From contig QANU01055854.1 in the NCBI GenBank assembly GCA_003254905.1, forward strand, positions 488,066-552,065: DNA of 64,000 nucleotides, in the 5' to 3' direction. Numbering within the stretch: the first letter of the stretch is position 1; each line of letters opens with the position of its first letter. The notes beneath the pieces are model-generated. The model worked only from the letters and a program-made list of their open reading frames with translations, did not search any database and had not been told where the DNA came from. The stretch is from Nissolia schottii (lineage: Eukaryota > Streptophyta > Magnoliopsida > Fabales > Fabaceae). Positions 16,700-28,639 of the stretch are shown here, piece by piece. A program made the position numbers and the translations under genes.

Positions 16700-17765
16700 T
16701 TGGATGATTTGTTGTTTCTTGTTAAAAAAATTCTAGTTGCTTTGTGAATGTGAGGGGAAAAAAAAGGAGAGGAAATGTATTTATAGGGTGCTAATAAAAT
16801 TTATGACACTTAATAGTAATAATGTGAGGTGCTACCTCTTATATAATTACATTCTAATTTTGCCACTTTACACACCATATGTGAGGTGACGACTAATATT
16901 CTAATGATGATGACAGCTGCAGCAGTATTTTGCCAAAGTTGTGATCAGCCGAAAAATCATCAAGTGTTCATAGGCTGTGATCACTGATCAACCTAGCTTT
17001 AGATACCATTTCTTTCATTCAATCCTTGAAGTGCCACATACTAGCACCACTCTTTATCCCCAACAAAAAGAGTTGAAAGAACTTGGAAAAAAGGGAACCT
17101 TTCTTCTTCCCAACCATTTCATTTCGGCTTAAGAAGATGTGAAAGCACCTCTCTCTCTCTATCTCTATAAGAACGGTGCGTTCCGAGATGTCAAGTGGGT
17201 GAGAAGGGATTTCATAATTTGGGTTATAAATAAGACGACCTTTTTCATTTTTCAATTCTTATTACTTTTTCAAATAATGGGTAATAAATAGTTTTAGAAG
17301 GCACTTTAGTTTTAGCCTAGGTAATAATAATACTCTACACTGTAGATGTTTATTGATCAGAAATAACCCCCCCCCCCCAAGCAAGCAATGGCAAAATAGA
17401 AAGAAACAACCGTGAGGAATTGCCACTGAATTGTGTTTCTAAAGTTTGATTTAACATTTGCCACCATGATGAATACACCGTCGGTGAAATACTCACCATA
17501 TATACTGCTCTATCTTCTCTTATTGTGAAATAAGAAAGGTTAAAGAAAGGACAGTGCTTCCACTATCCGCTGTACATTACAACCACCTAGGTATACATTT
17601 TTCACAACCCGTATCCTATCAAAGGATGTATAACAACTCCTCAAACAGGTTGTATAAGGGAAAACAGTAAAAAAGAGAAAATAATTAATAATAAACAGGA
17701 TACAGAGGCAAAAGACCAAGTCCAAATAATTCAAGTACCTAAAACTCGTGAAGTTGCTCCTCCGC
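16700..17765. other. Spacer downstream of the UBP gene
   Basis: No gene is recognised. It contains a CT microsatellite near 17151-17165 and a C12 run at 17367-17378. The part next to 17765 is presumably the UBP 3' untranslated region. Confidence 0.4.
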
Positions 17766-20700
17766 CTAGTTTTTGTTGCCAGAGGCGATGCTCTCATAGA
17801 ACAAAATGTAACCATGATCTGTATTACTGGAATATTCTTGTGATGAACCAAAGAATGTCTGAACGGCGGACTCGTCAATCATCTCAACATTTTCGTCGTC
17901 AAAAAATAACCAGTGGTTATGGCTTTTCACAAGGCTGACGTAATGACCGTGGTTGGGGCCACTGCCAACATGGACAACTACAGCAAATAGAGAGTACTCA
18001 ATATCTGCATCCTCGACAGTATCACTCAGCTTCAGCTCAAGGGGAAAGACAACTCGGTAAGACAGCTTCTTGTAGCGGCCCAGCTGTTCAATGTACTTAA
18101 ACCGCTTAAGATGGATGACCAAGACTTGAGGCGGTTTCTTTATCTTCATCCTCTTCTGAGCTTCTTGCAAGCTAATATCATAAGGAAGTTCACAACTTGA
18201 TTATCAGTCCAATAAAAGGATATGAAAATTAAAGCAGAGCACTTCTTAGTTTTACACACTTTATAATGACATAGCCATCAAAAACCTTTCAGATAACAAA
18301 TGAAAAAAAAAATGTCGATCATCAATAAAAGGTGATCCTATCATGGTTTGCTCTAATAACATTAGGACACGACCGTATATACTCAAAAAAAAGGAAATAC
18401 TATATATTTATAAATAACATATAGATAGCAGTCTACTATCGAGAAGGAGGAGATAAAAATGCCAACAAATGATACATGATTTGGAAGCAATTTGACATCT
18501 CTACTTCACAAAAATAAATTCTGACTCAAACAAGTGCAGAATAGCTCATCAATACACACACGATTAAAAATGGTTGAACTAACTAGCCATTTACCTTCTC
18601 ACTAGTACTCAAGAAGCCAAGTAACAGCTGACATCATATGATCATAAAAACTGTAAGCAGGTAATTGTAAAATCAAAATTTGTAACTATAAAAGCTGTAT
18701 ACCTGCAGCACTTGTCACAAAAAAATTTGTCTTCAGCATTCAATGTCTCCGTGGAGCTGAAGTTTTTCAAACAGCTTGTAATTGAACTGTTTTGTTCAAT
18801 ATCAAGGCTCAAGTCAAAAAATGTTTCATCCCTAGCAGTCACTGTTTCACATTGCAAGCATCTTGTCTCGTTGGTGAGTATTCCCTGGTCACAAGAGTTT
18901 ACAACAATGAGATTCTGATTAGAACTATAAAAATTCTATTTTTTCTTCATCAAAAAAAAAATCTTATGTTGTCACTGCTCAAGTGCCAACAGGGAGTAAC
19001 AATATTGGTGCCCTCATCAACCCAAAAAATAAATAAATAAATAAATAAGCGAAAGGCGGATAAAAGATTTTATCCAAAGAGTTCACAATTTATGGTCACT
19101 CCAATTTTTGCTGCAAGCAACATGCAAAAACTTTAAAACATAAAATTGGCAAATCAAGGTTACCTGAAAATTCTTGTGAACCCAAGTAACTAAAGGCTCC
19201 TTTTTAACACCATTAGCTAGAACAGTCTTAGGCCCATTTGCAATCTTTTCAGAAGGTGGTGATGTCTCTTGATCATCTTTTGCAGCCTGGGCCTCTTTCT
19301 CCAGAATGTCAACAAGTTCGTTTAACAAAAAGTTCAAGAATTCGTGGGCATCCTATAAAAAATGATAATATTCACAGTGACTTTTGCTTTTAAATTTCTT
19401 TTTGTAAAAAAAGGACTAAGATGAAACATCGACCAACAAAGAAGATATTGAGTCTAACAGAGAACTAAAAGAACACTTCATAAATAAGGAATGGCATGCA
19501 CAATTGTAGAGTAACTATGATGAGGAAGGGGGTGTCTAATAAACAAATTGAGAAACACAACCTGCTTTAAACTTGTCAAATTGTCACTATGCAACCTCAC
19601 AACAAAAATTGTGTTACATTAACATCCAAGCTGAGCGCATGCGTTGCCCAATTTCCTCAAAAATGAAAAAATAAGCCAACAGCCAAATCACCATTTGTAT
19701 GCTGGTGAAAACATGAAGTCTTCATATAACAAAGTTATAAGGGGTTGTTGCCATATGGAAACAGAGATTTGAATTGATTACATTTCCTCATAAAGCATAT
19801 AATATAGCCAATAAAAATCAAATGAACATGAACATGTTTGAGTTCAAGTAAAAGATCTTAAATGTATTTCTAGTTTTCTACAAAGGGCCCAATATGTACA
19901 AGCATGAACATTTCAACAGGTTCTCATCTTATGACACAATTCAAAAGAATTTCAAGTTTATTAAAAGGCGCTTAGATCTTAATGCATTTCCCACTTGCAA
20001 CCTTAAAATATGGTCCAGCCCAGCCAGAGGAAAATTACTCAACATTGCCTTCAAGTTTAACTATAAGCTCTGAATCATTTTACTATCACCAAGAGTGACC
20101 CAGTGAGATTACAAGAGTAACTCAGTAGCTCTGATCTAACTAATGGTCTACCTAGCTAGAAACTGTCAATACAAACAATAACATTTTTTTCGCTAAGATT
20201 CATATTTAAATCAGCTGCTACTTAGAACATAAGCAATGACATACACAAAAAAGATGCTTGTATGCATGGCATCTTCCACAAACATGAAGAAACACATAAA
20301 CATTGTAAAAAACTGTGTTCCCACTATGAAGCACGGATACAACTCTTCGATGATGTGTCCGCATGTCAAACATGTATCCGTGTCCGGCACTCTAGGACAC
20401 ACGTTGGACATGTGCCCAACAGCAAGTGAGCCTTTTCCCACTACATGAGGTCGGCTGCATGGATCAAGCGATGCCATAGTACCTTATCAAGGACCATGTT
20501 TTCATGCAGATCATTAACCTCTAAATCTTTTCTAATAGTTTCCTCTTAGTTTTTCTAGGTCTCCCTCTACCTCTTACTAATGAGTTACCCGCCATTAGAT
20601 CTACTCTCCTTACTAGGGCTTCTACTGGTCTTCTCCTCACATGTTCAAACCACTTAAGACGGGATTCTACCATCTTTTCAACTATTGGTGCTATCCCAAC

Positions 20701-23700
20701 CTTCTCCCTTATGCAATCATTCGTAATCTTATCTTGTCTAGTGTGTCCACTCATCCAACACAGCATCCTCATTTCCACAACATTTGAGTTTATTCTCCTG
20801 TTGACTTTTTACTGCCCAACACTCAATCTCCTTTAACATTGTTGGTCTTGCAATTGTGTGGTAAAATTTTCCCTTAAGCTTGAGTTGGCACTTATCTATC
20901 ACACAGGACTCCCGATGCACTCCTCCATTTCACCAACCTAACTTGGATCCTATGATTAACATCACTCTCTCTCTCCATCATTTTGGATAATGGATCATAA
21001 GGATCCCTTTTGGACATTGCCCAAATGAATAAATAAAAAAAAAAGGCTCAATCATGAACACACACAAGACACGACCTGGACAACCTGTACACATTTTTTC
21101 TTAGAAATAGCACATATTGATACATGGCATACATCTAGAGTGCTCCACATATTTTGATAGGGGTTTAGAATGTAGTGAAAATCAGTGGTTTGACATCTAC
21201 CATTATATATGTATAAGTAAGGATCCATTGACACCTAGTGTAACTTTAAAGTGCTACACCCAATCCCCACTGCCCATTTTGCTAATTTCTAACGATTAAG
21301 AGACACCCACTTACTTCGTTCACGTGGCATCTACTCACTATTATTTATTTATATATTTCTTGACTTTTTCCCTTCTCCCTCTTCCTCGCAGACATCTTCT
21401 CCAGTGATTTTGAAATGTCACCCTAAACTCAAAATTCATCCTGTCAAATAGAAACACATGTCAAAACCATCCCAAAATCTCTCTCCCCAAACTCATAGAC
21501 TTCAAATTCCACCCAACCAACGACCAAAAGCTCCGCCTCAAAGCATGAAAACTCATCTTCACATACCAAAAATTCATAAGCACCTTGATAATCACTTCTA
21601 GTAATCAGGGGCAGCTTGAAAATTTGATTATGAATACAAGTATTTGAAATTCAAACAAAAATATATTCTGAATAATTCCACACTCAAGTCACCATGAAAC
21701 CAGAAAAATCTCAATTCTTTCTTGATTCAAGACCTTGATAGATCCCCAATTGGTGATACTGAGCCAACTTCTATAGTTTAGCTTCTAAGTTCTAACCCTA
21801 TAATTCCAATTCTTATTCCACCGATATCCTGCTTTAATTTCGATTCTCATTCCTTAATTGCAGCTTATTGATTTCACCCAATCTGTTTACCTCAGGATTT
21901 TCCAAGAACCCATTAAATCCTTTCCAAAAAGGGTGACAGCATATCCAAGTTGAGAAGCAACCAGAACTTGCACAGTATTCACAGTGAAACAGATCATAAA
22001 ATAGTCAAAGGTTGCTTCAGAAAGGCTCATCACCCCAAAAAAATCAGTGGCTTATAGTTCTAAGAATTTCTGATATGGTGATCCCCCAAATCCAAAACGA
22101 TACCCACCAAAAAAATAAAATACAAATACAAATAAAAATTAAAACCCATCGATTCCACTCTCCTCGCTGTCCTCTCTCCCATAGACATGAATTCCATAGC
22201 TTCAAATCCTTAGTTACATTCCAGCACTCCTCGTTTAAAACCCCTTATTCCAATGAGGCACCGACCAACCAAATCCCACAACTCTATCCTAGAAGCTCAA
22301 GGTCATCGCTGGAAAAACCAACCCCTAGCTACGGGGCAACAATTTCCGGGATGCTGTTGTCAGTAGCAGCCTTGCCAGCACTTCTTCAGACGAGATTCTG
22401 GCAAAAGGTGGCACGGGAACGTTCTTGATAGAATGAAAGCAGAGATGTTCTTTTTCGCGAATAAGAGTTAGGAAAAAAGAAGAAAAAAAGTGAGAAAGCA
22501 GTCACGTGAACAAATAAGTGGATGTCTCTTAACCGTCAGATGTTAGTAAAATGGAGAGTGAGGATTGGGTGTAACACTTTAAAGTTACATAAGGTGTCAA
22601 GATATTATTGTAAATCTTGTGAACTATATATATATATATGTATATGTATATGTATATGTATACATAAAACATCTTTATGTATCCTGTAACTTTGAGTTTG
22701 GTGTGTCTATGTGGGCCTGTTACATCCCGTATCTGTATTTGTGTTTAATAGGTTCACACTAGTGTTCTGTGCCATACTGTCAGAAGAAAGTTACATATTC
22801 CTAGAATAATCATCTTTTGACTTTATTTACAATTTAAACACATACCTGGTGCATATAGCTACGGAAGAGTTCATTCTGCTTTTTCAACCTCTGTACAAAT
22901 CTTTTGGGAGCAATGACACCCGTTTTCTTCTTTTGGGAACTTATCTACACCAAAAGAAATGATATATGTTAAACTCAAATCCATGAAATACAAAATAAGC
23001 AGGCATGTGCATTCAAGGAGTAATGGACATCTGAGACAAGACCTTGGAAAAAAGTGTTGAGGATATGCAATATGCAGATGCTTACAAAAACCAGAGAATA
23101 CTTGGAAGAAATTTCACAAGCACAGAAAATGCCACATATACTAAAGCATGTGACAAAGCTGATTTAGGCAAGCATGTAATCACATCTACCAATTCCTTGT
23201 ATCTCAATAGAAAAGAGAAAAAGGGACAAATAGACAAAACATAGCTACATGCACACCATAAATATGTTGAAGCAACTTCTGTAAAGAGAGGTAATATCAC
23301 TATCATGCGTATACTCAAGTATAGGTCATCTTCAATATTTAATGCAATCCCCACTGCCAATGTCTCATATCTTAAGGAAAACAGCAATGGGGAATACAAC
23401 AGCTAAAAAAAAGAAAAACAAATGTTAACTAAAGATAGAAATATTAGGCATCATAAGCAGCTAGTCATTTCTTGATCAGCTTCCCTAGATCTGTAGATCA
23501 ACACAGTTGTTCTTTACAAAGAACAAGTGAAGCAATAACATGTAAACATACAGATCTCTAGATTACAACTGCATGTCTCTTCAATATACAACCAGAAATA
23601 AGAAAAATCTTGATATTAATGCCTAGTGCCCAAGTTTGTTTTAACTACCGAGAAAATGAAGTATTAGCTTTTAACTAGTAGTGTGACCTTTTAAATGATG

Positions 23701-25489
23701 GTAGCCAGACACCAGTGAACAAAATATTGATTTAGAGGCCTAAGGAGTAGCAGTGGGGCATGGGGACCCCCTTTGTCCCACCTTTTCATTATACAGTGAA
23801 TTCTTAAGAAAAATGATAAACAACAGTGTGGAGAGGGCCATGGGTGTTGGGCCTGATGGAATATTAGTTTTTTGGCTATACTTTGCAAATGATACAATTC
23901 TATTTTTGGATGGTCATGTGGGAAGCAAGATGCTGTTCTTACATTCTTACAGTTTTTTATATAACTATGGGATGAAAATAAATTGGTCCAAGACTGGGTT
24001 AACCCTCGTTAATATGGATGTCCAGCTTCATCCTACACGCAAGTAACCACAAGATGTGTTCCCTAGTTACAACTAGTGAAAACAACACAAATTTTCTAAC
24101 AATAAATCATGCTTGAGTCAATCAAATATGAAGGGGCCTCATGCAAGAAACACCAAGAATTTTCTATGGACTCACTAGTCATTACCTGCGAAAATAAGTC
24201 AGCTAAGCAAGTTAAAAGATTTTCCTCTGCATCTGCTATGCTTTTGTTATTTGCATAATACTCTAGCAATTGTTCACGAAATGGTACACAGAAGTATAGT
24301 GCCTGTAGAAAAATGTAAAAGAACAATTTTTCAGAAAAAAAATCATAAAAATTGTTAGATGGTATCCAAACTGGTATGCTCCAGAGACTTCTGTTAGCCA
24401 AACACCACAATTGATTTAGGTCTTAAATCACCCAATACAATGCTGAAAGGTTAGACAAATTCAGTGATCTTTGTCTGGGCATTGTGAAAGCCTGATGAGC
24501 TGACATTAACCGTTAATTAGCTTTGTTATTTGCCAACCAGACCTCATTCAATTTGCATACAAGTAAAACAAAATATCTACATCTGATGCAACACACACCC
24601 AAATTTATTTATTTTTGACAAACTATTTTCAGTGCGGATGAAAACAAATTGCTTCAAGAATTCAACAAATTCAATGAGGGAAGTAGAAAGGGATTTCATT
24701 GCATATTAATCTAATAGTTTGATAGTTTATTAGTACTTGCAAAAACCATCAATCAAGTTAGTAACCAAATTGTTTAGTAAATTATATTCATAGATTCCAG
24801 AAAGTGAAAAACCCTTGTGTATAAAGTACTTTATAGTTAATAGAATCACTTCACTTCTTCCATCCCATTCTCAAATTCCACTCTCAATATACAACAAAGC
24901 GCATGGCAAACCCCAAACCTCTCATAGAATCACTTCACTTCTTCCATTCTATTCATAAATTCTACTCTCAATGTAGCAGTGTTTGACAAACCCCAAATAT
25001 CTTCCCCTCTCTTTCAATTAATTCTCTGTATTTCTTTACTTTCACCAAAAAGTATAATAATTTCACCCAATAAACAAGCAAAAGCTTTAATTTCAATGTC
25101 ATTTTCGTTCATTTATAAAAATCAAACCCCTGAACAAATACAACCAAGAAGGTGAAACGAACATCACCGGAAAAAAAAACACATTGGCTTCCTTAACCCA
25201 TAACAGTTCGCAATACATACAGAACTAATCCACAAAGTATAAAAAATGACCAGAGATATAAACAAAAACCAAAATCAATCATCTCAAAAACGAAAATGAA
25301 AAATTTTTTAAAAAAAATCGATGCTTTCCACATAATAGGATCGCATTCCAAAAACATGAATCGGATTTAGACCTGCAAAACGCTGTTGCAGTAACAAGTG
25401 TTGCCGAAATTCTCGAGGCCGAAGTAGCGTTCTCCTTCCGGGAATTGGTCGCCGAGAGCCTTCTCGAGCTTGGAGCCCGCAGCACCCAT
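17766..25489 (-). CDS. UBP3: Ubiquitin-specific protease, UBP3/UBP4 type, six exons
   Basis: Exons are 25489-25373, 24302-24186, 22944-22846, 19352-19164, 18884-18703 and 18171-17766, all GT-AG and in phase, giving 369 residues, the usual size for Arabidopsis UBP3/UBP4. The cysteine box [13 protein letters not shown] is at 27-39 with catalytic C32. [14 protein letters not shown] crosses the exon 3/4 join. A zinc-ribbon pair CLQC (183-186) and CDKC (230-233) follows. The histidine box [17 protein letters not shown] has catalytic H311, and FDDENV supplies the Asp near 326-327. It removes ubiquitin from proteins; in Arabidopsis UBP3/UBP4 are nuclear and needed for pollen development. All catalytic residues are present. 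Introns 2 and 3 have been enlarged by transposons. Whether it matches UBP3 or UBP4 cannot be decided here. Confidence 0.95.
20320..20434. mobile_element. hAT-like terminal fragment
   Basis: GAAGCACGGATACAACTC and GTATCCGTGTCCGGCAC are words typical of plant non-autonomous hAT ends. They sit directly beside the RTE tail in UBP intron 3. No second end or target duplication is found. Confidence 0.35.
20435..21010 (-). mobile_element. RTE-type LINE, 3' end only
   Basis: The minus strand encodes a broken reverse-transcriptase C-terminus. SIIQNDGE (about 20985) comes first, then [60 protein letters not shown] and RGRGRPRKT, ending DLMxWEKA near 20435. Frames shift at about 20770 and 20920. It is a 5'-truncated copy in intron 3 of the UBP gene. 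A second copy of the tail is at 63888-64000. Confidence 0.8.
21228..22600. mobile_element. Long-TIR (Mutator-like) element in UBP intron 3
   Basis: Terminal inverted repeats of about 98 bp lie at 21228-21326 and 22503-22600. They begin TTGACACC, share GTAACTTTAAAGTG and CACCCAATCC, and end at CACGTG. The 1373-bp element encodes no transposase. Its interior has an open frame at 22012-22428 with a segment resembling real protein ([13 protein letters not shown] ... [20 protein letters not shown]), possibly a captured gene piece. No clean target duplication is visible, so the superfamily is inferred from the TIR length. Confidence 0.75.
22629..22672. repeat. (TA)n/(TATATG)n microsatellite
   Basis: TA repeats pass into several TATATG hexamers just outside the long-TIR element. 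Confidence 0.85.
23700..24050 (+). mobile_element. L1 LINE reverse-transcriptase fragment
   Basis: The plus strand reads HGDPLCP (from the RQGDPLSP motif), then [11 protein letters not shown], a decayed F/YADD active site, and [18 protein letters not shown] (from the LKINxxKS motif). The catalytic ADD has become AND. It lies in UBP intron 2, antisense to the host gene. Confidence 0.8.
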
Positions 25490-25869
25490 GAGCGCGTCAA
25501 TCGATCACCCTGACTCAGATCTTTCTATCCGATTCAACTCAACACCGAGTTCTTCTCATCCATCTATGACCTCTCTCTCTTTAGAATCGCTAGGGTTTGT
25601 TTTCAGAACGAAGTTCGACGGCGTCGTTTTCTATTTTTGCGCTGGCTACAGGAAGAAAATAAGAACAAGTAGCAGGAGAGAAAACAAGGGTTAGGAAGAG
25701 AATGCACATGGACATAAATTCTGAAGGAAAAGAAAAGGAGAAATAGATTGAGAAAATGGAGATAGACACACAACTGAACAACGTAGTTTAATACCCTCAG
25801 AAAAATAAAAGGAAAACGGAAAAAAGAAAAAGAAAGAAAGAGAGAAAAGAAAAGAAGTGATTATGGACT

Positions 25870-26867
25870 CGCCACTACTTGTTAGTTTTTCCTAGTTGGA
25901 TCTCGTCAACGTCCCCAGGTGCCAGATAGGTTAAATAAGGTTTTTTTTTTATTTTTAATAAATTATGAATTTTGATTTTATATCCTTGAGATTTTTGTAA
26001 ATTTTGTTTTTTCATTTTAGTTTCTAACATTAAGTTGCATAGTTAAAATATGATATACTAAATGAAAGTTAAGTAGATCTCATCATAATTTAGTTAAACA
26101 TAATCAAACTAAATTTTAATTATAAATTAAACATGGTCAAACTAAATTTAAATTATAGTCATCTTTGTAAATAGTTCAAACCAATTTGACCATATTTTAG
26201 TAATTCAACAAATTTGATCATGACTTACATCATTTTTTAATGATTTAACTTAATGTAAGATTAAAACTAAAAAATAAAATTTATTCATGGTTCAATTATA
26301 AAATTTAATAGAATGTCAAATTAAAATTTACAATTTATTAAAGAAAAAAACTTATATAACCCAATAATATTTACTATCTTTAGCTTGATTATTTATGCAT
26401 AAAATATTTTTTTGAAGTTTGTTTGAAACATTTTCAATCCAACTAAGAGGCGAGAAAGGTGAGTAGTGGAGGACTATTGTAGTCAAAACTGATGATGTGA
26501 TTTTTTTTTTCACAATGATGAACTTAACTTTAAAAAAAAATGTAATCAAATTATTTGCAAGATGTGGTCGAATTTTATTGTTAGAAAGATAATAAGGAGA
26601 TTTTTCTATCTAATTTATGACTCGAATTCAGATTTTTTTTCTTCATTTTATCGGGTACTAAATAATATATATATATATATAACAAAAGTAATAAAAATAG
26701 CAACAAAAGAAAAGTAATGAACAAAAAGTGGAGACTTTTATTTTAGATGGGATTTTTTTCAAATTATTTTCAATTTTTTCTCATTATTTTTTTGGCATGA
26801 GATGGGTATCCTTGCAGGGAGGCGAGGGATGGGGATGGGGTCAACCCCATCTGTCTAGGCTAAATAA

Positions 26868-26901
<34 letters not shown>

Positions 26902-28440
26902 TTATTTACTTATTGACAATAACTATTTTATATGAGAAGTAAGAAAACAATTGAGATTAGATAAATTTTTAAAAAACACTCATCACTCTTTGTCTTAATC
27001 TTTTCTCCATTAACCCCTCTTTCTCCAACTCAAGCAATCAATTCTCACACCAATTTCGGAAAGGCATGCCTCTCTTTCACCATATCAGTCTTTTTGATAC
27101 CATTCCTTCCATTCCTGTTTGTAATTTTATTGTATTTTGTACTCCTTTTTATCTAATTTTGAATTGACCCAGTCACCCCATTTGTTTCGTTTGATTTTAA
27201 ACCTCAAACATCTATAACCATCACAACCATTACAATATGGGAATAAACTTCATCAAGATAAAAAGATTAAAAAAAATTGAAATTCAACGTTTTTTTTCGG
27301 TTGCATTTCATTCCCAAATGGTTACGTCTACTTTCAAGCTTTAAGTTACGAAAAAAATATCTCTGACCCATAAATTCCTCATTTGTTAACAAAATCAAGA
27401 ACTCAATACGAAGAAAGGAAAATAGAATTAGAAGAAGCCATTTATTTAATTATTGGGAGCAGGGAGTGGATTTAAGTGTATTGGCTATTGGGTATGAATT
27501 TGAAGAGGACCTCAAGCAAAGAAGGAGGTTAGCCACTGCCTGTATCTCAAGCACCGACTCAAATGAAGAGTGCTTCTGTCTTTGCACCACCGCCATTGGT
27601 TCTTGCTGACCATTGCTTGCACCTCACCCCCACCTGCTCGTCAGGTGAGTGTGTGCTCACATCTCAAGCTTCGAGAGAAGAGAGAAGAAAAGTTGAGAAG
27701 TGAAGAGAAAGAAGAGAATGATTGAGACTAAGGGAGAGAATGTCACATTACCTTTTAAAATTGTTCTTTTAATCATAGTCTCACGGTTAGAAAAACGCTT
27801 TCTAATGGCGCCTTTAATAATTTTACGAACGATTATCAAATAACAATTATCATACAACTAATAATTACACGCTAGTAAAATATTAGAGCAAATAAATAAT
27901 ATAGATGATAAATTTATTAGTAGATATATTTGTTAATAACAGTTTAGGGTAATTAAATTTATTGTTTATATTCTTCCCATTAATAAAAGAATACGACATA
28001 AGCACATTATTAAAATTTGACATACAATATACCTAACCAATTATGAGACCCATGTATGGTCGAAACATTCTAGCAATATGCACCTTTAATAATTCCATGT
28101 ACAATTACCAAGTAATAATTATCATATGATTAATAATTATTGAAACAATATGGAGAAAAATTTGTTTTTTGGCACAACGCTAGGCAATATATCAAAGAGT
28201 GTGACACTTGTCACGAAATGAAATTGATTTTGAGACACATGTCTCAAGGAGGATAGGTGGTAGAGACATGTGGCACCCATGCATCGCACCATGTGTCATG
28301 ACAAGTCACGTGTTGGTCCGAATCTTGATCTGAGGTGTGTTGAGAACTAACACATAACCGTTTTGCTTGTACAATTTTATTTTGGAATTAAAAGAGTGTG
28401 TTCGACACTCATCTTGAGCTCATAAGGCTTTAGACAGAGA
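25870..28440. other. AT-rich intergenic region
   Basis: No gene is recognised. (TA)n runs lie at about 26658-26680 and 26872-26897. A purine-rich tract (25800-25855) lies upstream of the UBP gene. Open frames are short and lack composition or motifs of real genes. Confidence 0.45.
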
Positions 28441-28529
28441 GAAAACAAGCTTTGAAAATGTTCAGGAAATATCCTAATTTCTTAAGCTGGACTCCAATTC
28501 GAGAGTCGACAAAATGCAAACCTAGAATT

Positions 28530-28625
28530 TATCCTAATCTTGCACATGCGTTGTCTAATTAAACACTCAAATTAGATGTGCAATCAATCAATCGACGAAA
28601 GGAATCTAAAAGGGAGATGAAAGAA
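28530..28625. repeat. Dispersed repeat, copy 1
   Basis: It contains CACTCAAATTAGATGTGC followed by AATCAATCAATCGAC, matched with few changes at about 42008-42070. It is probably part of a larger retrotransposon family. Confidence 0.6.
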
Positions 28626-28639
28626 GAGAAAAATATAAA

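Noticed and set aside
17019..17255. A 78-residue minus-strand frame
   Set aside because: It includes a CT microsatellite and a TATA-like stretch and reads as promoter or leader sequence rather than protein.
22012..22428. The 138-residue frame in the long-TIR element as a gene
   Set aside because: Only its second half looks like protein, the start is arbitrary, and it lies inside a transposon in an intron. It is reported as a possible captured fragment instead.
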